A DNA stretch of 64,000 nt from assembly GCA_019359245.1 (NCBI GenBank), contig JAHHHR010000011.1:85040-149039 (forward strand), given 5' to 3'. A program made the position numbers and the translations under genes. The number at the start of each line of letters is the position of its first letter. Positions within the stretch are counted from its first letter, which is position 1. Shown piece after piece: positions 17,428-27,449 of the stretch. The notes beneath the pieces are model-generated. The model was not told the DNA's origin. It saw nothing but the letters and a program-made list of their open reading frames with translations, and searched no databases. The DNA comes from Nostoc desertorum CM1-VF14. GTDB lineage: Bacteria; Cyanobacteriota; Cyanobacteriia; Cyanobacteriales; Nostocaceae.

Positions 17428-19662
17428 CTAAGGCACTTCAATTGGAATCAAAGCATTTTCTGGCAAGTAGTTGCAAAAACGCCCTTCATCTGCAAGCACC
17501 AAAATCAAGCGCAAAGGATAATCTGGCGGAACTTGCAAGTCTGCCCACGGTACTGCCAACTCTAAACAATTATTTAAAGCTACTTGAGCGCGACTGAAAC
17601 GGGGATGCCATTGATAATTGTCTCCAGCTTCCCGAAATTGAATCGATTGCGTCAGTAAGTTAACTTCCAGAAGATGGTGAAAATGGTAATTAAGTGGGGC
17701 TGCATCTGGTACATCTGCCAAGGGGATTGGGCTGTTAACCATTGTTTTTTCTGGATAGAACCACAGCAAATTCAACTCTGCTGGAAAATCCCGCCCAGGT
17801 GCAGCGCCACTTTTAAAGTCCAGCCGCACATAGAAATTGAGGTGATCCACCCCATACCAAAGTCGCTGGATAACACTGCTATTGTGCATCGTCCCTCGCG
17901 CCCCACCGATTTCTATGCGTCCAGCTTTATCCCAATCTTGTTCATCACCCTTACCATCAATGACAGGATGAATAAACCCTTGTGGGGTGTGGTTTCCCTG
18001 CGCTTCGTGGATTTCTACTGGTTGCTTCAGGTAGGGCGGTACAGGTTCATTTAATGCCTTGTAAATGCCAAACAAGTGTTCTCGAAACAACTGATCAAAG
18101 ATGGCATCCTGATTTGAAGAGTGTCCTGCACCAAACCACCAAAACCAGTCTGAACCCTCTGCGGCATACAACGCTTCCCATGCTTCTGGGTTGTTTTCTT
18201 CCGTCGCTTCAGGATGACTTGCGAGCATAACTCTAGCTTCTGTCAAGTAATCCCAAGCACGATTTTTGGCAGGATCGCCGATCCAAGTGGTGAAACTACC
18301 ATCTACCCAAGAACCACTATGTAGTTGCCCTCCGGGAATGGTGGCTGTGGCGGGAAATTCTTCCAGAAATTCGGAAACTGTGACGAGTTTGAGGTGGGGT
18401 TCATCGCTCAAGCTTTGATATAAAGCTTCTAGAAAAGGTTTGCCGTCTTCGGGATAAAATTCCCAGCAATTCTCTCCATCCAAGGCGATGGTAACTAGCC
18501 AAGGTTCTTCACTTTGACTTTCTCTTTGCATTTTAGCGATCGCTTGCAAATGCCCCACTAAATCCGCAGCTGCCTTTTTTGCTGGCATCGCGCTGTAAGT
18601 AAAGCCAATCAAATCTGATAATCTGTGATCACGAAACACAATTGACAAGTCACCTTCTGCGGTTTGCAGGCGATAGGGTCGATACAACAGTTCTGGTTGC
18701 TGTACATTCCCCGCCCCATCCCGATGAAAAAAGTGTTTCAGCGTCCACCCTAAGACGGCTTCATCTGAGCATATCCACTTAAAGCCTTGGTTAATAATGT
18801 GTGGAAGTATTGCCGGGCTTACTGACTGTTCCGAAGGCCACAAACCACGAGGTATCTGTCCAAAGCGGTCTTTATAAAAGTTCCAAGCTTTCCGCAAGTG
18901 GCGGGGAATATCTTCTGCCCACTGAAAGCGCTGCTTAGGCAGTGTCATATTGGGTACGGCTACCCGACCGGAGTTGGTATCAGCCAGCAAGGGTAAAATT
19001 GGGTGAGTGTAAGGCGTGGTGGTAACTTCTAGCTGCCCCGCCTCCTGCATTTTGCGATGTTGGGGGATAATGCGGCTGAGGATTTCTCGCTGTTTGGAAT
19101 AAATGCGCTGGCGATCGCTTAAAGTAAAATTCCGACCCTGTTTTAACCAAGTAGCAATTTCCGGGTCATCCCAAAACAGCGGATCGATCCAAGCCAAATT
19201 GTGCCAAGCTAGCAAATCACCATAATCTGGCAATTCCCAATTTGCTAAACACCAAGCTTGCCCCTTCTCCTGCCTTTGCTGGTACAACTCGGCATAACGG
19301 GGATGAGGGTCAATCAGAGTGTGGTGATTGGCATCGAAAAAGTGTTGGATAATAAATTCGCGCTGTTGCTGGGTGAGTTGTTCATCCGGTGTCAAGCTGG
19401 CTGTGAGGTAAGGGTCAAAAGCAGTGCCAGCAATATAATCTTCGAGTTGCAATATCAGCGATGGTACTAAATTCACCGTTTGGTGTAACTTAGGATACCG
19501 CTCTAAGAGCAATATCAAATCCAAATAATCTTTAGTCCCATGCAAACGTACCCAAGGTAAACGGTACTGCTGACTAGAAGATAGCGAAACGCCGCTGCCA
19601 GGAGATTTGTACAGCGGCTGATGTTGATGCCAGATAAAAGCGATGTAAAGAGGATGGGACAT
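17428..19662 (-). CDS. GH57 family glycoside hydrolase (alpha-amylase/glucanotransferase type)
   Basis: A 744-residue GH57 enzyme. It shows the N-terminal HQHQP (residues 12-16), the nucleophile region GLWPSEQ with Glu278, and the acid region ALDGENCW with Asp395, followed by a C-terminal region with a beta-sandwich-like segment (about 570-740). GH57 enzymes cleave or transfer alpha-1,4 or 1,6 glucans in the cytosol. No signal peptide is seen, so it acts on storage glucan. With the GT4 at 26 kb and GH13 at 27.6 kb it makes a loose glucan-metabolism neighbourhood. Exact specificity cannot be read from sequence. Confidence 0.9.
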   Translation of the reverse strand: MSHPLYIAFIWHQHQPLYKSPGSGVSLSSSQQYRLPWVRLHGTKDYLDLILLLERYPKLHQTVNLVPSLILQLEDYIAGTAFDPYLTASLTPDEQLTQQQREFIIQHFFDANHHTLIDPHPRYAELYQQRQEKGQAWCLANWELPDYGDLLAWHNLAWIDPLFWDDPEIATWLKQGRNFTLSDRQRIYSKQREILSRIIPQHRKMQEAGQLEVTTTPYTHPILPLLADTNSGRVAVPNMTLPKQRFQWAEDIPRHLRKAWNFYKDRFGQIPRGLWPSEQSVSPAILPHIINQGFKWICSDEAVLGWTLKHFFHRDGAGNVQQPELLYRPYRLQTAEGDLSIVFRDHRLSDLIGFTYSAMPAKKAAADLVGHLQAIAKMQRESQSEEPWLVTIALDGENCWEFYPEDGKPFLEALYQSLSDEPHLKLVTVSEFLEEFPATATIPGGQLHSGSWVDGSFTTWIGDPAKNRAWDYLTEARVMLASHPEATEENNPEAWEALYAAEGSDWFWWFGAGHSSNQDAIFDQLFREHLFGIYKALNEPVPPYLKQPVEIHEAQGNHTPQGFIHPVIDGKGDEQDWDKAGRIEIGGARGTMHNSSVIQRLWYGVDHLNFYVRLDFKSGAAPGRDFPAELNLLWFYPEKTMVNSPIPLADVPDAAPLNYHFHHLLEVNLLTQSIQFREAGDNYQWHPRFSRAQVALNNCLELAVPWADLQVPPDYPLRLILVLADEGRFCNYLPENALIPIEVP

Positions 19663-19678
19663 AAAAATGGTTAGGAGC

Positions 19679-19739
19679 TAAGAATGAGGAGTTAGGAGTT
19701 GATTCAAAACTCATAACTCCTAACTCCTAACTCCTAACT
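19679..19739. repeat. AACTCCT / AGGAGTT direct and inverted repeats
   Basis: TTAGGAG and GAGTTAGGAGTT on one side and three or more AACTCCT units on the other can form a stem between the GH57 and nfu genes. This is a typical Nostoc spacer repeat. Confidence 0.75.
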
Positions 19740-19740
19740 T

Positions 19741-19971
19741 TTACACCACTTGTTCAATTTCTGCAATTTCAGGAATCATTTCCTTTAAACGGCGCTCAAT
19801 ACCCATTCTCAGGGTCATTGCAGAACTGGGGCAAGAACCGCACGCACCTTGCAGGCGCAGTTTTACAACAGGCCCATCGAGTTCTACCAGTTCCACATTG
19901 CCGCCATCAGACATGAGATAAGGGCGCATTTCATCTAAGACTGTTTCAACGTTGTCAATTGTGAGTTCCAT
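19741..19971 (-). CDS. nfu: NifU-like Fe-S scaffold protein (Nfu, C-terminal domain type)
   Basis: A 76-residue stand-alone Nfu domain with the cluster-binding GACGSCPSS (CxxC) and the N-terminal [18 protein letters not shown]. In cyanobacteria this single-domain protein is the major [4Fe-4S]/[2Fe-2S] scaffold that feeds photosystem I and ferredoxin-like proteins. It acts as a dimer in the cytosol. The length matches the family. A cysteine desulfurase at 39.7-40.9 kb could supply sulfur, though it is unlinked. Confidence 0.95.
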   Translation of the reverse strand: MELTIDNVETVLDEMRPYLMSDGGNVELVELDGPVVKLRLQGACGSCPSSAMTLRMGIERRLKEMIPEIAEIEQVV

Positions 19972-19998
19972 AGTTTTAGACCTGCTAAATTAATGATA

Positions 19999-20037
19999 GG
20001 CATGGGGCATGGGGCATGGGGCATGGGGCATAGGCAT
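19999..20037. repeat. CATGGGG tandem repeat
   Basis: Four perfect copies of the heptamer CATGGGG with degenerate flanking copies, upstream of nfu. Confidence 0.85.
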
Positions 20038-20526
20038 TAAATAATAATGATTCATGTGCCTTATGTGCCGTTACTCGTTAACCATTATCCAAAATTTTAT
20101 TTTCCATGTTGTCTGAACAGAGTTTTCATGTGAGCCTCCTACTTTACTTTAGCTTTTAGGTTGTGGTTTGCAGTCTGGCGGGAGACAGGATTTAATGCTC
20201 CTAAGTACACTTCACCGTAAAGAGGGGTCAAAACTCTATTTTTATAAATTTGAGTAGAGCAGAACAAAAGCCAACATTCAGACGTTTGTTGTGTTGTGTT
20301 CTTCAACCCAGCCCATAATTATACAATTTTGTGGACTAGGGACGGAATTATTTCCAATTTCCAACTTTGTTGTTTATTAACTAATAATTATTAAAAAACT
20401 TTAAAATTTAAAACTTCAAACCCAGTATTGCCAAGTACCGTGACTCTTGACTTTGCCAATTTTCAATTTTAGATTTTTCCTTCAAAAAATCCCAAATTGA
20501 AAATCAAAAATTCCATAACTTAGCAC
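20038..20526. other. Intergenic region without recognisable genes
   Basis: About 490 bases upstream of nfu and downstream of the histidine kinase. AT-rich, with several AATTTTCAATTTTAGATTTT-like A/T runs near 20455-20515. I see no gene or clear hairpin. Confidence 0.5.
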
Positions 20527-22293
20527 TCAGCAAGGATTATCTGTTGAGTCGCTATCACTAGATAAAACCATGACTGGTTGTTGATATAGTGGTACGGTGA
20601 ATGTGACTGTTGAGCCAAGCCCTTCGCCCAGACTGTAAAAATGTACCTCGCCGCCCATTGCCTCCACTAGCTTCTGCGATATTGCCAGTCCTAAACCTGT
20701 ACCGCCGTAATGGCGAGTGCGGGAGCCATCTACCTGAGAAAATAATTGAAACAGTTTATCTTGTTTGTCTAAGGAAACACCAATGCCAGTGTCTGCCACA
20801 CGTACTCTCACCATACCAGGAAATTCCTGACCTTGAAAGTTCGGCTTCGCTTTTTTGAGTACTAAATCGGCGCTGACGGTAACACCGCCCTCATGGGTAA
20901 ATTTGATGGCGTTACCTACTAAATTGAGCATAACTTGTAGCAACCGTTGGTAGTTGCTTTGGACAATGATTTCATCAGAGGTAGCAGGCATTTGCATCCG
21001 AAAGCTGAGGTTTCTCATTTCTGCTTGGGGACGCATGAAACCTTCTACATGACTGAATAGCTCATCTAGCTTGACTGGCGCATAAGCTAGCTCCATTTTA
21101 CCAGCTTCGATTTTAGCAATGTCCAAAATATCGTTGATAATATTCAGCAGATGTATCGATAATTGGTGAGCTTCTGTCAAAAACTGGTTTTGTTCTTCTG
21201 GATCATCTGCCATCCCTTCCAAAATCAGCTTCAAGAAACCAATCATGCCGTTGAGGGGGGTACGAATTTCATGAGATACATTAGCCAGAAACTCGCTTTT
21301 GAGGCGGGAAGCTTCTTCGGCTTTTTGACGCGCCGCTTCTAATTCTTTATATAAAGTAGCATGAGCGATCGCAGTTCCCAATTGATCTGCTGCTTCTTTT
21401 GCTAGTTCTAATTCTGGTTCTGTTAATGTGTAGCATTCATCCTGCCAACTCAAGGCAACCAACCCATTAGCCTGGTCTTGATAGCAAGTTGCAATCACCA
21501 AAGTTTTCTGCCGCCCAGACCCTGCGTATCCAGGCACTTCCATTACAACTGGTTCTAAGGCTGTCAAAGCCTGACCAAAGGCAGGTTCAGAAGCTATATC
21601 TATTTTTGAGCCAAGCATTGATTTGAGTTTTGGCTGGCAATACTCAGCCTTCACCTCCACTTTTGAGCTAGAGGGCTGATAAGGACAAATAATACAGCGC
21701 TCTAGCCGCAGTGCTTTCCCCAAGCTATCAACTGTTTGCTGCCAAATAATATCTAAATCCAACGTCCGGCGAATATTTCTGGTAATGCGATTTACCAGTT
21801 TTTGGTGTTGCTGTGAACGTATTGCCACCTCTATTTGTGTGGGCGTTTTTGATGCCACAGGCACTTTTTTTTTGTTCAGTGTCGCTTGCACTAACCGTCC
21901 CATCACTAAAACTGTGGTGGCAGTTGTTCCCAAACTCGGCATAATCGGACTCATCACCAAGTCCAACTCAAATAATTCCTGGTGGTAGCTAAACCAACAC
22001 TGAAACCTTTCTGGCACTAAACTTGTCAAAATTCGGTGCAATCGTTCCAAATAACTAACCTTATCCACCGGGACAAAGGCTTGAGTCTGGTTCAGTTCCT
22101 CAACTACTTTTTCGGTATTTAACCCCAGCAGTTCGCTGTACTGCCAACAAAAGGTCAGATAGCGCCCTGCCTCATCTTGCGTATACACCAATTCGGCTCC
22201 TAGAGTTGGTAATGAGCCGTCAGTCTTACTGGTAATAGATTCCAGATTTTGGGAAAATACATTTGACAATTGGGAATTAGCAGTAATAGTCAT
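20527..22293 (-). CDS. PAS/GAF sensor histidine kinase
   Basis: A 588-residue soluble histidine kinase. A PAS-like region (about 35-135) is followed by a GAF domain (about 170-315), a short helical linker, HisKA with phospho-accepting His341 (SHEIRTPLNG), and HATPase (about 430-570) with LVGNAIKFT (N box), DTGIGV and GGTGLGLAISQ. There are no membrane segments and no receiver domain, so the signal is cytosolic and a separate response regulator must exist; none is adjacent. Cysteines around 200-203 (RCIIC) in the GAF domain are not at the usual phycobilin-attachment position, so bilin binding is not claimed. Confidence 0.93.
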   Translation of the reverse strand: MTITANSQLSNVFSQNLESITSKTDGSLPTLGAELVYTQDEAGRYLTFCWQYSELLGLNTEKVVEELNQTQAFVPVDKVSYLERLHRILTSLVPERFQCWFSYHQELFELDLVMSPIMPSLGTTATTVLVMGRLVQATLNKKKVPVASKTPTQIEVAIRSQQHQKLVNRITRNIRRTLDLDIIWQQTVDSLGKALRLERCIICPYQPSSSKVEVKAEYCQPKLKSMLGSKIDIASEPAFGQALTALEPVVMEVPGYAGSGRQKTLVIATCYQDQANGLVALSWQDECYTLTEPELELAKEAADQLGTAIAHATLYKELEAARQKAEEASRLKSEFLANVSHEIRTPLNGMIGFLKLILEGMADDPEEQNQFLTEAHQLSIHLLNIINDILDIAKIEAGKMELAYAPVKLDELFSHVEGFMRPQAEMRNLSFRMQMPATSDEIIVQSNYQRLLQVMLNLVGNAIKFTHEGGVTVSADLVLKKAKPNFQGQEFPGMVRVRVADTGIGVSLDKQDKLFQLFSQVDGSRTRHYGGTGLGLAISQKLVEAMGGEVHFYSLGEGLGSTVTFTVPLYQQPVMVLSSDSDSTDNPC

Positions 22294-22465
22294 TAATTGA
22301 GTTGGATAGACAAAGGGTATCCGACCGTAATTTTACTAAAGCTGCTCAAATTTATGCAAAAATTTTTACAGCTTTTTCGTTTTTTATTGGGTATTTATTG
22401 GTGTTTTGAAATCCAGATTGACAAACTTTACTTTTTTAAATTGCATTGACAGCTGATTAATAGTG

Positions 22466-22702
22466 TTAATCATTCCATTCACCCCGAGGAGGAACAGGGG
22501 TACGCACAGGGGTACGTGTCAGTTCGTCATCTCTGAGGATTTCACCCCGTAACCATTGACGAATCGCCACTTCAATCACTTTACTTGGGTCATTGGTGAG
22601 ATGCTGAATTTGCTCTAGTAGCTCGGAGTCCAGGCGGACAGCAATTTCTACCTTATCGGCTCGTGTGTTTTCCGCTTCGGTAGTTTTCTCTTGCATATTC
22701 AT
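22466..22702 (-). CDS. Small ribbon-helix-helix-like protein
   Basis: 78 residues. KVEIAVRLDSELLEQIQHL resembles a ribbon-helix-helix (CopG/Arc-type) beta strand and first helix, followed by DPSKVIEVAIRQWLRGEI, the usual second helix. The Pro/Arg-rich tail TPVRTPVPPRGEWND is unlike toxin-antitoxin partners, and no toxin gene lies next to it. Probable role: a small DNA-binding regulator or an RHH-fold adaptor. It is a single gene, with the kinase gene downstream. Confidence 0.65.
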   Translation of the reverse strand: MNMQEKTTEAENTRADKVEIAVRLDSELLEQIQHLTNDPSKVIEVAIRQWLRGEILRDDELTRTPVRTPVPPRGEWND

Positions 22703-23244
22703 AGGTTTGATATACTGTGAATTGGTTTTGTCTAAAGCTTTGTAAAGTAGTTATATTCATAAATTTGGGCTAATTCACTGAAAAAATCTTCAAGAGGACA
22801 GTTACATAGTTCCCCGAAATAGCACCAAAGTAACAGCTTTAAGTTTCAAATCGCATTTTTCATATAACTGACTAGACAATGGCTTTAGAAATTTTGCCGA
22901 CAAATTAGTGATTATAGGTAATTACGGGTAGTAATTGCCCACGATCACTACATGATCCCTACATGTACTTATTTACATTTATTGTACGCTCCTAGCTGAT
23001 GAATACTAGCAGCGACAAATAGACTTTCATAATATTCTTAAAAGTCCACCTATTGAGATCAAAAGTTGAAGATGGGGTGAAGAGGGGATTGGGGATTAGG
23101 GATTGGGTTAGGAAAACTCTTCCCCAGTTCCTAGTCCCTACTCCCCACTCCCCATTAAAAGCAGCGTCTTGGCTAAGAAAGCATTAAAATACATTAAGTA
23201 AATTGCTCTTTTAACTTTGGTTGCTGCTAAGGCAAAGATAGTAT
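22703..23244. other. Divergent intergenic region with G-rich inverted repeats
   Basis: About 540 bases between the RHH-like gene and lepA. At about 23075-23157 GGGGATTGGGGATTAGGGATT faces an arm of CTAGTCCCTACTCCCCACTCC, a large imperfect inverted repeat. No ORF is supported. The lepA promoter should lie downstream of it. Confidence 0.55.
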
Positions 23245-25056
23245 ATGACTGACGTTCCCGCAGTTCGCATTCGCAATTTTTGTATTATTGCTCACATCGA
23301 CCACGGGAAATCAACCCTCGCCGATCGCTTGCTACAAGCTACTGGCACTGTTGAAGACCGACAGATGAAGGAACAGTTCCTCGACAATATGGATTTGGAA
23401 CGGGAGCGCGGCATTACAATTAAGCTGCAAGCTGCCCGGATGAACTACACAGCGAAAGATGGTCAGCAATATGTGCTGAACCTCATTGATACTCCCGGAC
23501 ACGTGGATTTCTCTTATGAAGTCTCCCGCTCTCTTGTTGCTTGTGAAGGAGCGCTATTGGTAGTAGATGCGTCCCAAGGTGTGGAGGCGCAAACTTTGGC
23601 GAATGTATATTTAGCCTTAGAGAATAATTTGGAAATTATCCCGGTTTTGAATAAAATCGATTTGCCTGGGGCAGAACCAGAACGGGTAATTGGCGAGATT
23701 GAAGAAATTATCGGTCTAGATTGCAGTGGTGCGATTCTGGCTTCTGCTAAAGAAGGAATTGGGATTGATGAGATTTTAGAAGCAGTTGTTGAGCGGGTAC
23801 CGCCACCGCCCAATACCATAAATGAACGCTTACGAGCCTTAATATTTGATAGCTATTACGACAGTTACCGGGGAGTAATTGTGTATTTCCGGGTGATGGA
23901 TGGCACTGTGAAAAAAGGCGATCGCATCCATTTAATGGCATCTGGTAAAGAATTTGAAATTGATGAGTTAGGCGTTCTTTCTCCGACTCAAAAGCAAGTT
24001 GAAGAACTCCACGCTGGGGAAGTAGGCTATTTGGGAGCAGCAATTAAAGCTGTAGCTGATGCACGGGTAGGAGACACAATTACCCTAAGTAAGGCGAAAG
24101 CAGAGGCACCCTTACCAGGCTACGCAGAAGCGAACCCGATGGTTTTTTGCGGGATGTTCCCCATTGATGCTGACCAATTTGAAGATTTGCGGGAAGCCTT
24201 AGAAAAGCTCGAACTCAACGACGCAGCGCTGCACTACGAACCAGAAACTTCCAGCGCGATGGGGTTTGGCTTCCGTTGCGGATTCTTGGGTTTGCTGCAC
24301 ATGGAAATTGTCCAGGAACGTCTAGAGCGAGAGTATAACCTAGATTTAATCATTACAGCTCCCTCGGTGGTTTATAAGGTGATTACCCTCAAAGGTGAGG
24401 AACTGTACATCGATAATCCTAGCCGCTTGCCTTCTCCCAACGATCGCGAAAGAATTGAAGAACCCTACGTCCAAGTAGAGATGATTACGCCGGAAACCTA
24501 TGTCGGCAGCTTGATGGAGTTGTCACAGAATCGCCGTGGCATCTTCAAAGATATGAAATATCTCGCCCAAGGACGAACCACACTTACTTACGAACTTCCC
24601 TTGGCGGAAGTTGTGACTGACTTTTTTGATCAAATGAAGTCGCGATCGCGCGGTTACGCTAGTATGGAATATCACATCATCGGCTACCGTGAGAACCCTT
24701 TGGTGAAGCTGGATATTATGATTAACGGCGATCCGGTAGATTCCTTGGCGATGATTGTGCATCGGGATAAAGCTTACAACGTCGGGCGGGCAATGGCAGA
24801 AAAACTCAAGGAACTAATTCCCCGCCATCAATTTAAAGTGCCAATTCAGGCATCTATTGGCAGTAAAGTTATCGCCAGCGAACACATCCCCGCTTTGCGG
24901 AAAGATGTGCTAGCCAAGTGCTACGGCGGTGACATCAGCCGGAAAAAGAAATTATTACAGAAGCAAGCAAAAGGTAAAAAGCGGATGAAATCTGTGGGTA
25001 CTGTAGATGTACCGCAAGAAGCCTTTATGGCAGTGCTGCGCTTGGATCAAAACTGA
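23245..25056 (+). CDS. lepA: Elongation factor 4 (LepA), ribosome-associated GTPase
   Basis: A 603-residue translational GTPase. G1 [10 protein letters not shown]2 RGITIK, G3 DTPGH and G4 NKID are intact. Domain II and III/V regions follow, then the LepA-specific C-terminal domain with [38 protein letters not shown] and [24 protein letters not shown]4 back-translocates or remodels stalled ribosomes, and is linked in plants to photosynthetic protein synthesis. Full length matches the family. ATG 23245 follows an AAGG about 10 bases upstream. Confidence 0.98.
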   Translation: MTDVPAVRIRNFCIIAHIDHGKSTLADRLLQATGTVEDRQMKEQFLDNMDLERERGITIKLQAARMNYTAKDGQQYVLNLIDTPGHVDFSYEVSRSLVACEGALLVVDASQGVEAQTLANVYLALENNLEIIPVLNKIDLPGAEPERVIGEIEEIIGLDCSGAILASAKEGIGIDEILEAVVERVPPPPNTINERLRALIFDSYYDSYRGVIVYFRVMDGTVKKGDRIHLMASGKEFEIDELGVLSPTQKQVEELHAGEVGYLGAAIKAVADARVGDTITLSKAKAEAPLPGYAEANPMVFCGMFPIDADQFEDLREALEKLELNDAALHYEPETSSAMGFGFRCGFLGLLHMEIVQERLEREYNLDLIITAPSVVYKVITLKGEELYIDNPSRLPSPNDRERIEEPYVQVEMITPETYVGSLMELSQNRRGIFKDMKYLAQGRTTLTYELPLAEVVTDFFDQMKSRSRGYASMEYHIIGYRENPLVKLDIMINGDPVDSLAMIVHRDKAYNVGRAMAEKLKELIPRHQFKVPIQASIGSKVIASEHIPALRKDVLAKCYGGDISRKKKLLQKQAKGKKRMKSVGTVDVPQEAFMAVLRLDQN

Positions 25057-25104
25057 TTTAAGAGTGCTTAATGCTTGCGGTGACATCTCAAAGACCGAAT
25101 AAAT

Positions 25105-25216
25105 GGCGTTGCTGAATTAAAGTATGAATCTGGATGTAGAGACGTAGCAGTGCTACCTCTCTACAAGGATTTTGGTATTATGCAAAACCATTTTTATACA
25201 TGGAATCAGCAACGCC
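25105..25216. mobile_element. MITE-like non-autonomous element with 8-bp target duplication
   Basis: A 112-bp element with terminal inverted repeats GGCGTTGCTGAATT / AATCAGCAACGCC, flanked on both sides by GAATAAAT (25097-25104 and 25217-25224), an 8-bp target-site duplication. Inside, TGTAGAGA...TCTCTACA and GTAGCA...TGCTAC form a long hairpin. There is no coding capacity. A second copy is at 27450-27543. Confidence 0.85.
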
Positions 25217-25245
25217 GAATAAATTAGTTAATTCGCTTATATCCT

Positions 25246-25452
25246 AATACGGTTCAGTTAAGGCTAAAATTCTTTATCAAAGTCAAATTTTTTAACGTAG
25301 ACGCATTAGCGAAGCGGTAACGACGTTCGCGTAGCGTCTGTCTGCGACACGCTGCGCGAACGCAGAGAAGGAGCGTCAGCGGCTTGCCGCAGGCTACCAC
25401 AGAGGCACAGAGGGAACAGAAAGAAGAAAAAAATGCCTAACTGAACCGTATT
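25246..25452. mobile_element. Second MITE-like element with 9-bp target duplication
   Basis: Terminal inverted repeats AATACGGTTCAGTTAAGGC (25246-25264) and GCCTAACTGAACCGTATT (25435-25452), flanked by direct repeats GCTTATATC at 25235-25243 and 25454-25462. The interior holds a GC-rich cluster of palindromic repeats (GACGTTCGCGTAGCGTCTG, GACACGCTGCGCGAACG, TTGCCGCAGGCTACC at about 25295-25397). Non-coding. Confidence 0.8.
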
Positions 25453-25454
25453 GG

Positions 25455-25489
25455 CTTATATCTCCCGAATAGAATTCGGGAGATATAAG
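25455..25489. terminator. Perfect 16-bp hairpin
   Basis: CTTATATCTCCCGAAT pairs perfectly with ATTCGGGAGATATAAG across a 3-base loop. It overlaps the right target duplication of the preceding element. It could end transcription from lepA, although 400 bases away, or be a target-site palindrome. A further hairpin (GAGCGAT / ATCGCTC) lies at 25526-25541, before a T-rich stretch. Confidence 0.45.
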
Positions 25490-25747
25490 AATCACGCCTC
25501 ATTTAGTCCTGATAATCCTTGTTTCGAGCGATGAATCGCTCACTACGAACTAGGATTTTATTTTATGTTTAACAAAGTTTGGGGGTTTAAGTGCTCTGCA
25601 ACTATCAAGCAGCGCATTTTGGCCTATTCAATAATACTTTTGAATTTTGAACGCCAGTTGCTACCATGCGGGAACGCTAAGAGTGTAGCTTGACAAGTCG
25701 GCAGAGCCGCCCAACGCACTGGCTCCTTTTGACTTCCGCGTTGCGGT

Positions 25748-25876
25748 ATTGTGCCAAATTCCAGAATTTCGCCGCAAGATTTGATTAATGCTGCGGACAA
25801 AGTACTTTATATAGCCAAGCAGCAAGGGCGCGACGAGTTCATGCTGTTGATTTTGTTAGCCCTTATTGACACATGA
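25748..25876 (+). pseudogene. GGDEF-domain (diguanylate cyclase) C-terminal remnant
   Basis: Reading from 25748 to the TGA at 25874-25876 gives IVPNSRISPQ followed by DLINAADKVLYIAKQQGRDEF and a 12-residue tail. This is the last helix of GGDEF domains (A-D-x-A-L-Y-x-A-K-x-x-G-R-x). No start codon, GGDEF active site or upstream domain remains. The sequence just upstream (25640-25735) is repeat-like, so an insertion or deletion removed most of the gene. Confidence 0.7.
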
Positions 25877-26087
25877 TTTGCGAAGGTGATGCTAAATTGT
25901 TCTAATTACGAATTACACCTTGTTTCTTATCGCTAGCCCACAGTTGATAACCTTTGATAAGCTTTAACAAAATAACTGTTAAAAAATCTCAAAATTTTAG
26001 TAAATATACTTACTGCATTTGCCACCCTTATATTTTGAGGTAAATGTAGTTTTTTAGATATTTGTAATGTGTCGGGGAGTCTAGCAG

Positions 26088-27275
26088 ATGAAGATACTGG
26101 TACTGAGTTGGGAGTTTCCGCCAAGGATTATTGGGGGAATTGCGCGACATGTAGCGGAATTGTACCCGGAACTGGTAAAGCTAGGGCATGAAGTCCACTT
26201 AATTACAGCAGAGTTTGGTCATGCGTCGATGTATGAAGTGGTTGAGGGAGTAAAGGTGCATCGAGTGCCAGTGGCACATAGTAACGACTTTTTCCACTGG
26301 GTAGTCAATCTCAACTTGAGTATGGGAGATCACGGTGGTAAGTTGATTTTAGAAGAAGGGCCTTTTGATTTAATTCATGCCCATGATTGGTTGGTAGGAG
26401 ATGCTGCGATCGCTCTCAAGCATAATTTCAAAATACCACTAATTGCCACAATTCACGCTACGGAATACGGACGCTATAACGGTATTCACACAGACATTCA
26501 AGGTTATATAAATGGCAAAGAAACCTTGCTGGCTTACAACGCTTGGCGGATTATTGTTTGTAGCAACTATATGCGCCAAGAAGTAGAACGAGCGCTACAC
26601 AGTCCTTGGGGCAAAATCGATGTCATTTATAACGGTATCCGAGCCGAAAAGAAACAGCATAACGTAGATTTTCATGCTCTGAATTTTCGCCGCCAATTCG
26701 CCACAGACAATGAGCAAATCGTTTATTACCTTGGTCGCATGACTTACGAAAAGGGTGTACCTATACTGCTCAATGCCGCACCTAAGATCCTTTCGCAAAT
26801 GGCAGGTAACGTTAAATTTGTAATTGTTGGTGGCGGCAATACTGACCATCTCAAGCGCCAAGCCTGGGATTTGGGAATTTGGCATCATTGCTATTTTACA
26901 GGTTTTCTCTCTGATCAATACTTAGATAGATTCCAAACTGTCGCTGACTGTGCAGTATTTCCTAGTCTTTACGAACCCTTCGGGATTGTGGCTTTAGAAA
27001 GCTTTGCTTCTCGTGTTCCGGTAGTAGTTTCTGATACTGGTGGTTTTCCAGAAGTAGTGCAACATACCAAAACAGGCATTGTGACTTGGGTGAACAATCC
27101 CGATTCTTTAGCTTGGGGAATTTTGGAAGTATTGAAAAACCCAGGGTATCGGCAATGGTTGGTAGATAACGCTTATGAAGATTTAGAGCGACGCTTTAGC
27201 TGGCCGAAATTAGCCAAGCAAACTGAAGAAGTATATCAGCGAGTTGTACAAGAGCGATCGCAAATTGCGTGGTAA
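26088..27275 (+). CDS. Glycosyltransferase family 4, glycogen synthase-like
   Basis: A 395-residue GT4 protein with the N-terminal glycine loop of starch/glycogen-synthase-like enzymes (SWEFPPRIIGGIARHVAEL), HAHDWL near 98-102, YLGRMTYEKGVPIL (214-227), and the EX7E signature E296-PFGIVAL-E304. It should use an ADP- or UDP-sugar in the cytosol. GGGGAG lies 8 bases before the ATG. GH13 follows after 311 bases and may be functionally linked (glucan making and trimming). The acceptor is not known. Confidence 0.9.
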   Translation: MKILVLSWEFPPRIIGGIARHVAELYPELVKLGHEVHLITAEFGHASMYEVVEGVKVHRVPVAHSNDFFHWVVNLNLSMGDHGGKLILEEGPFDLIHAHDWLVGDAAIALKHNFKIPLIATIHATEYGRYNGIHTDIQGYINGKETLLAYNAWRIIVCSNYMRQEVERALHSPWGKIDVIYNGIRAEKKQHNVDFHALNFRRQFATDNEQIVYYLGRMTYEKGVPILLNAAPKILSQMAGNVKFVIVGGGNTDHLKRQAWDLGIWHHCYFTGFLSDQYLDRFQTVADCAVFPSLYEPFGIVALESFASRVPVVVSDTGGFPEVVQHTKTGIVTWVNNPDSLAWGILEVLKNPGYRQWLVDNAYEDLERRFSWPKLAKQTEEVYQRVVQERSQIAW

Positions 27276-27449
27276 TCAATCAAGTATACTGTTCTATATA
27301 TGACATTAGGGACAGCTAAATCAAGCTGTCCTTGAACAGTGCATAAATGTAAACTTTTTTAAACTTGCATAAAATCTTAATTTACTTTTGATAAATCCAC
27401 AACAGGCACTGCTGTAATTTTTTCAGCGGAGCAATTTTAATCTGGCTTT

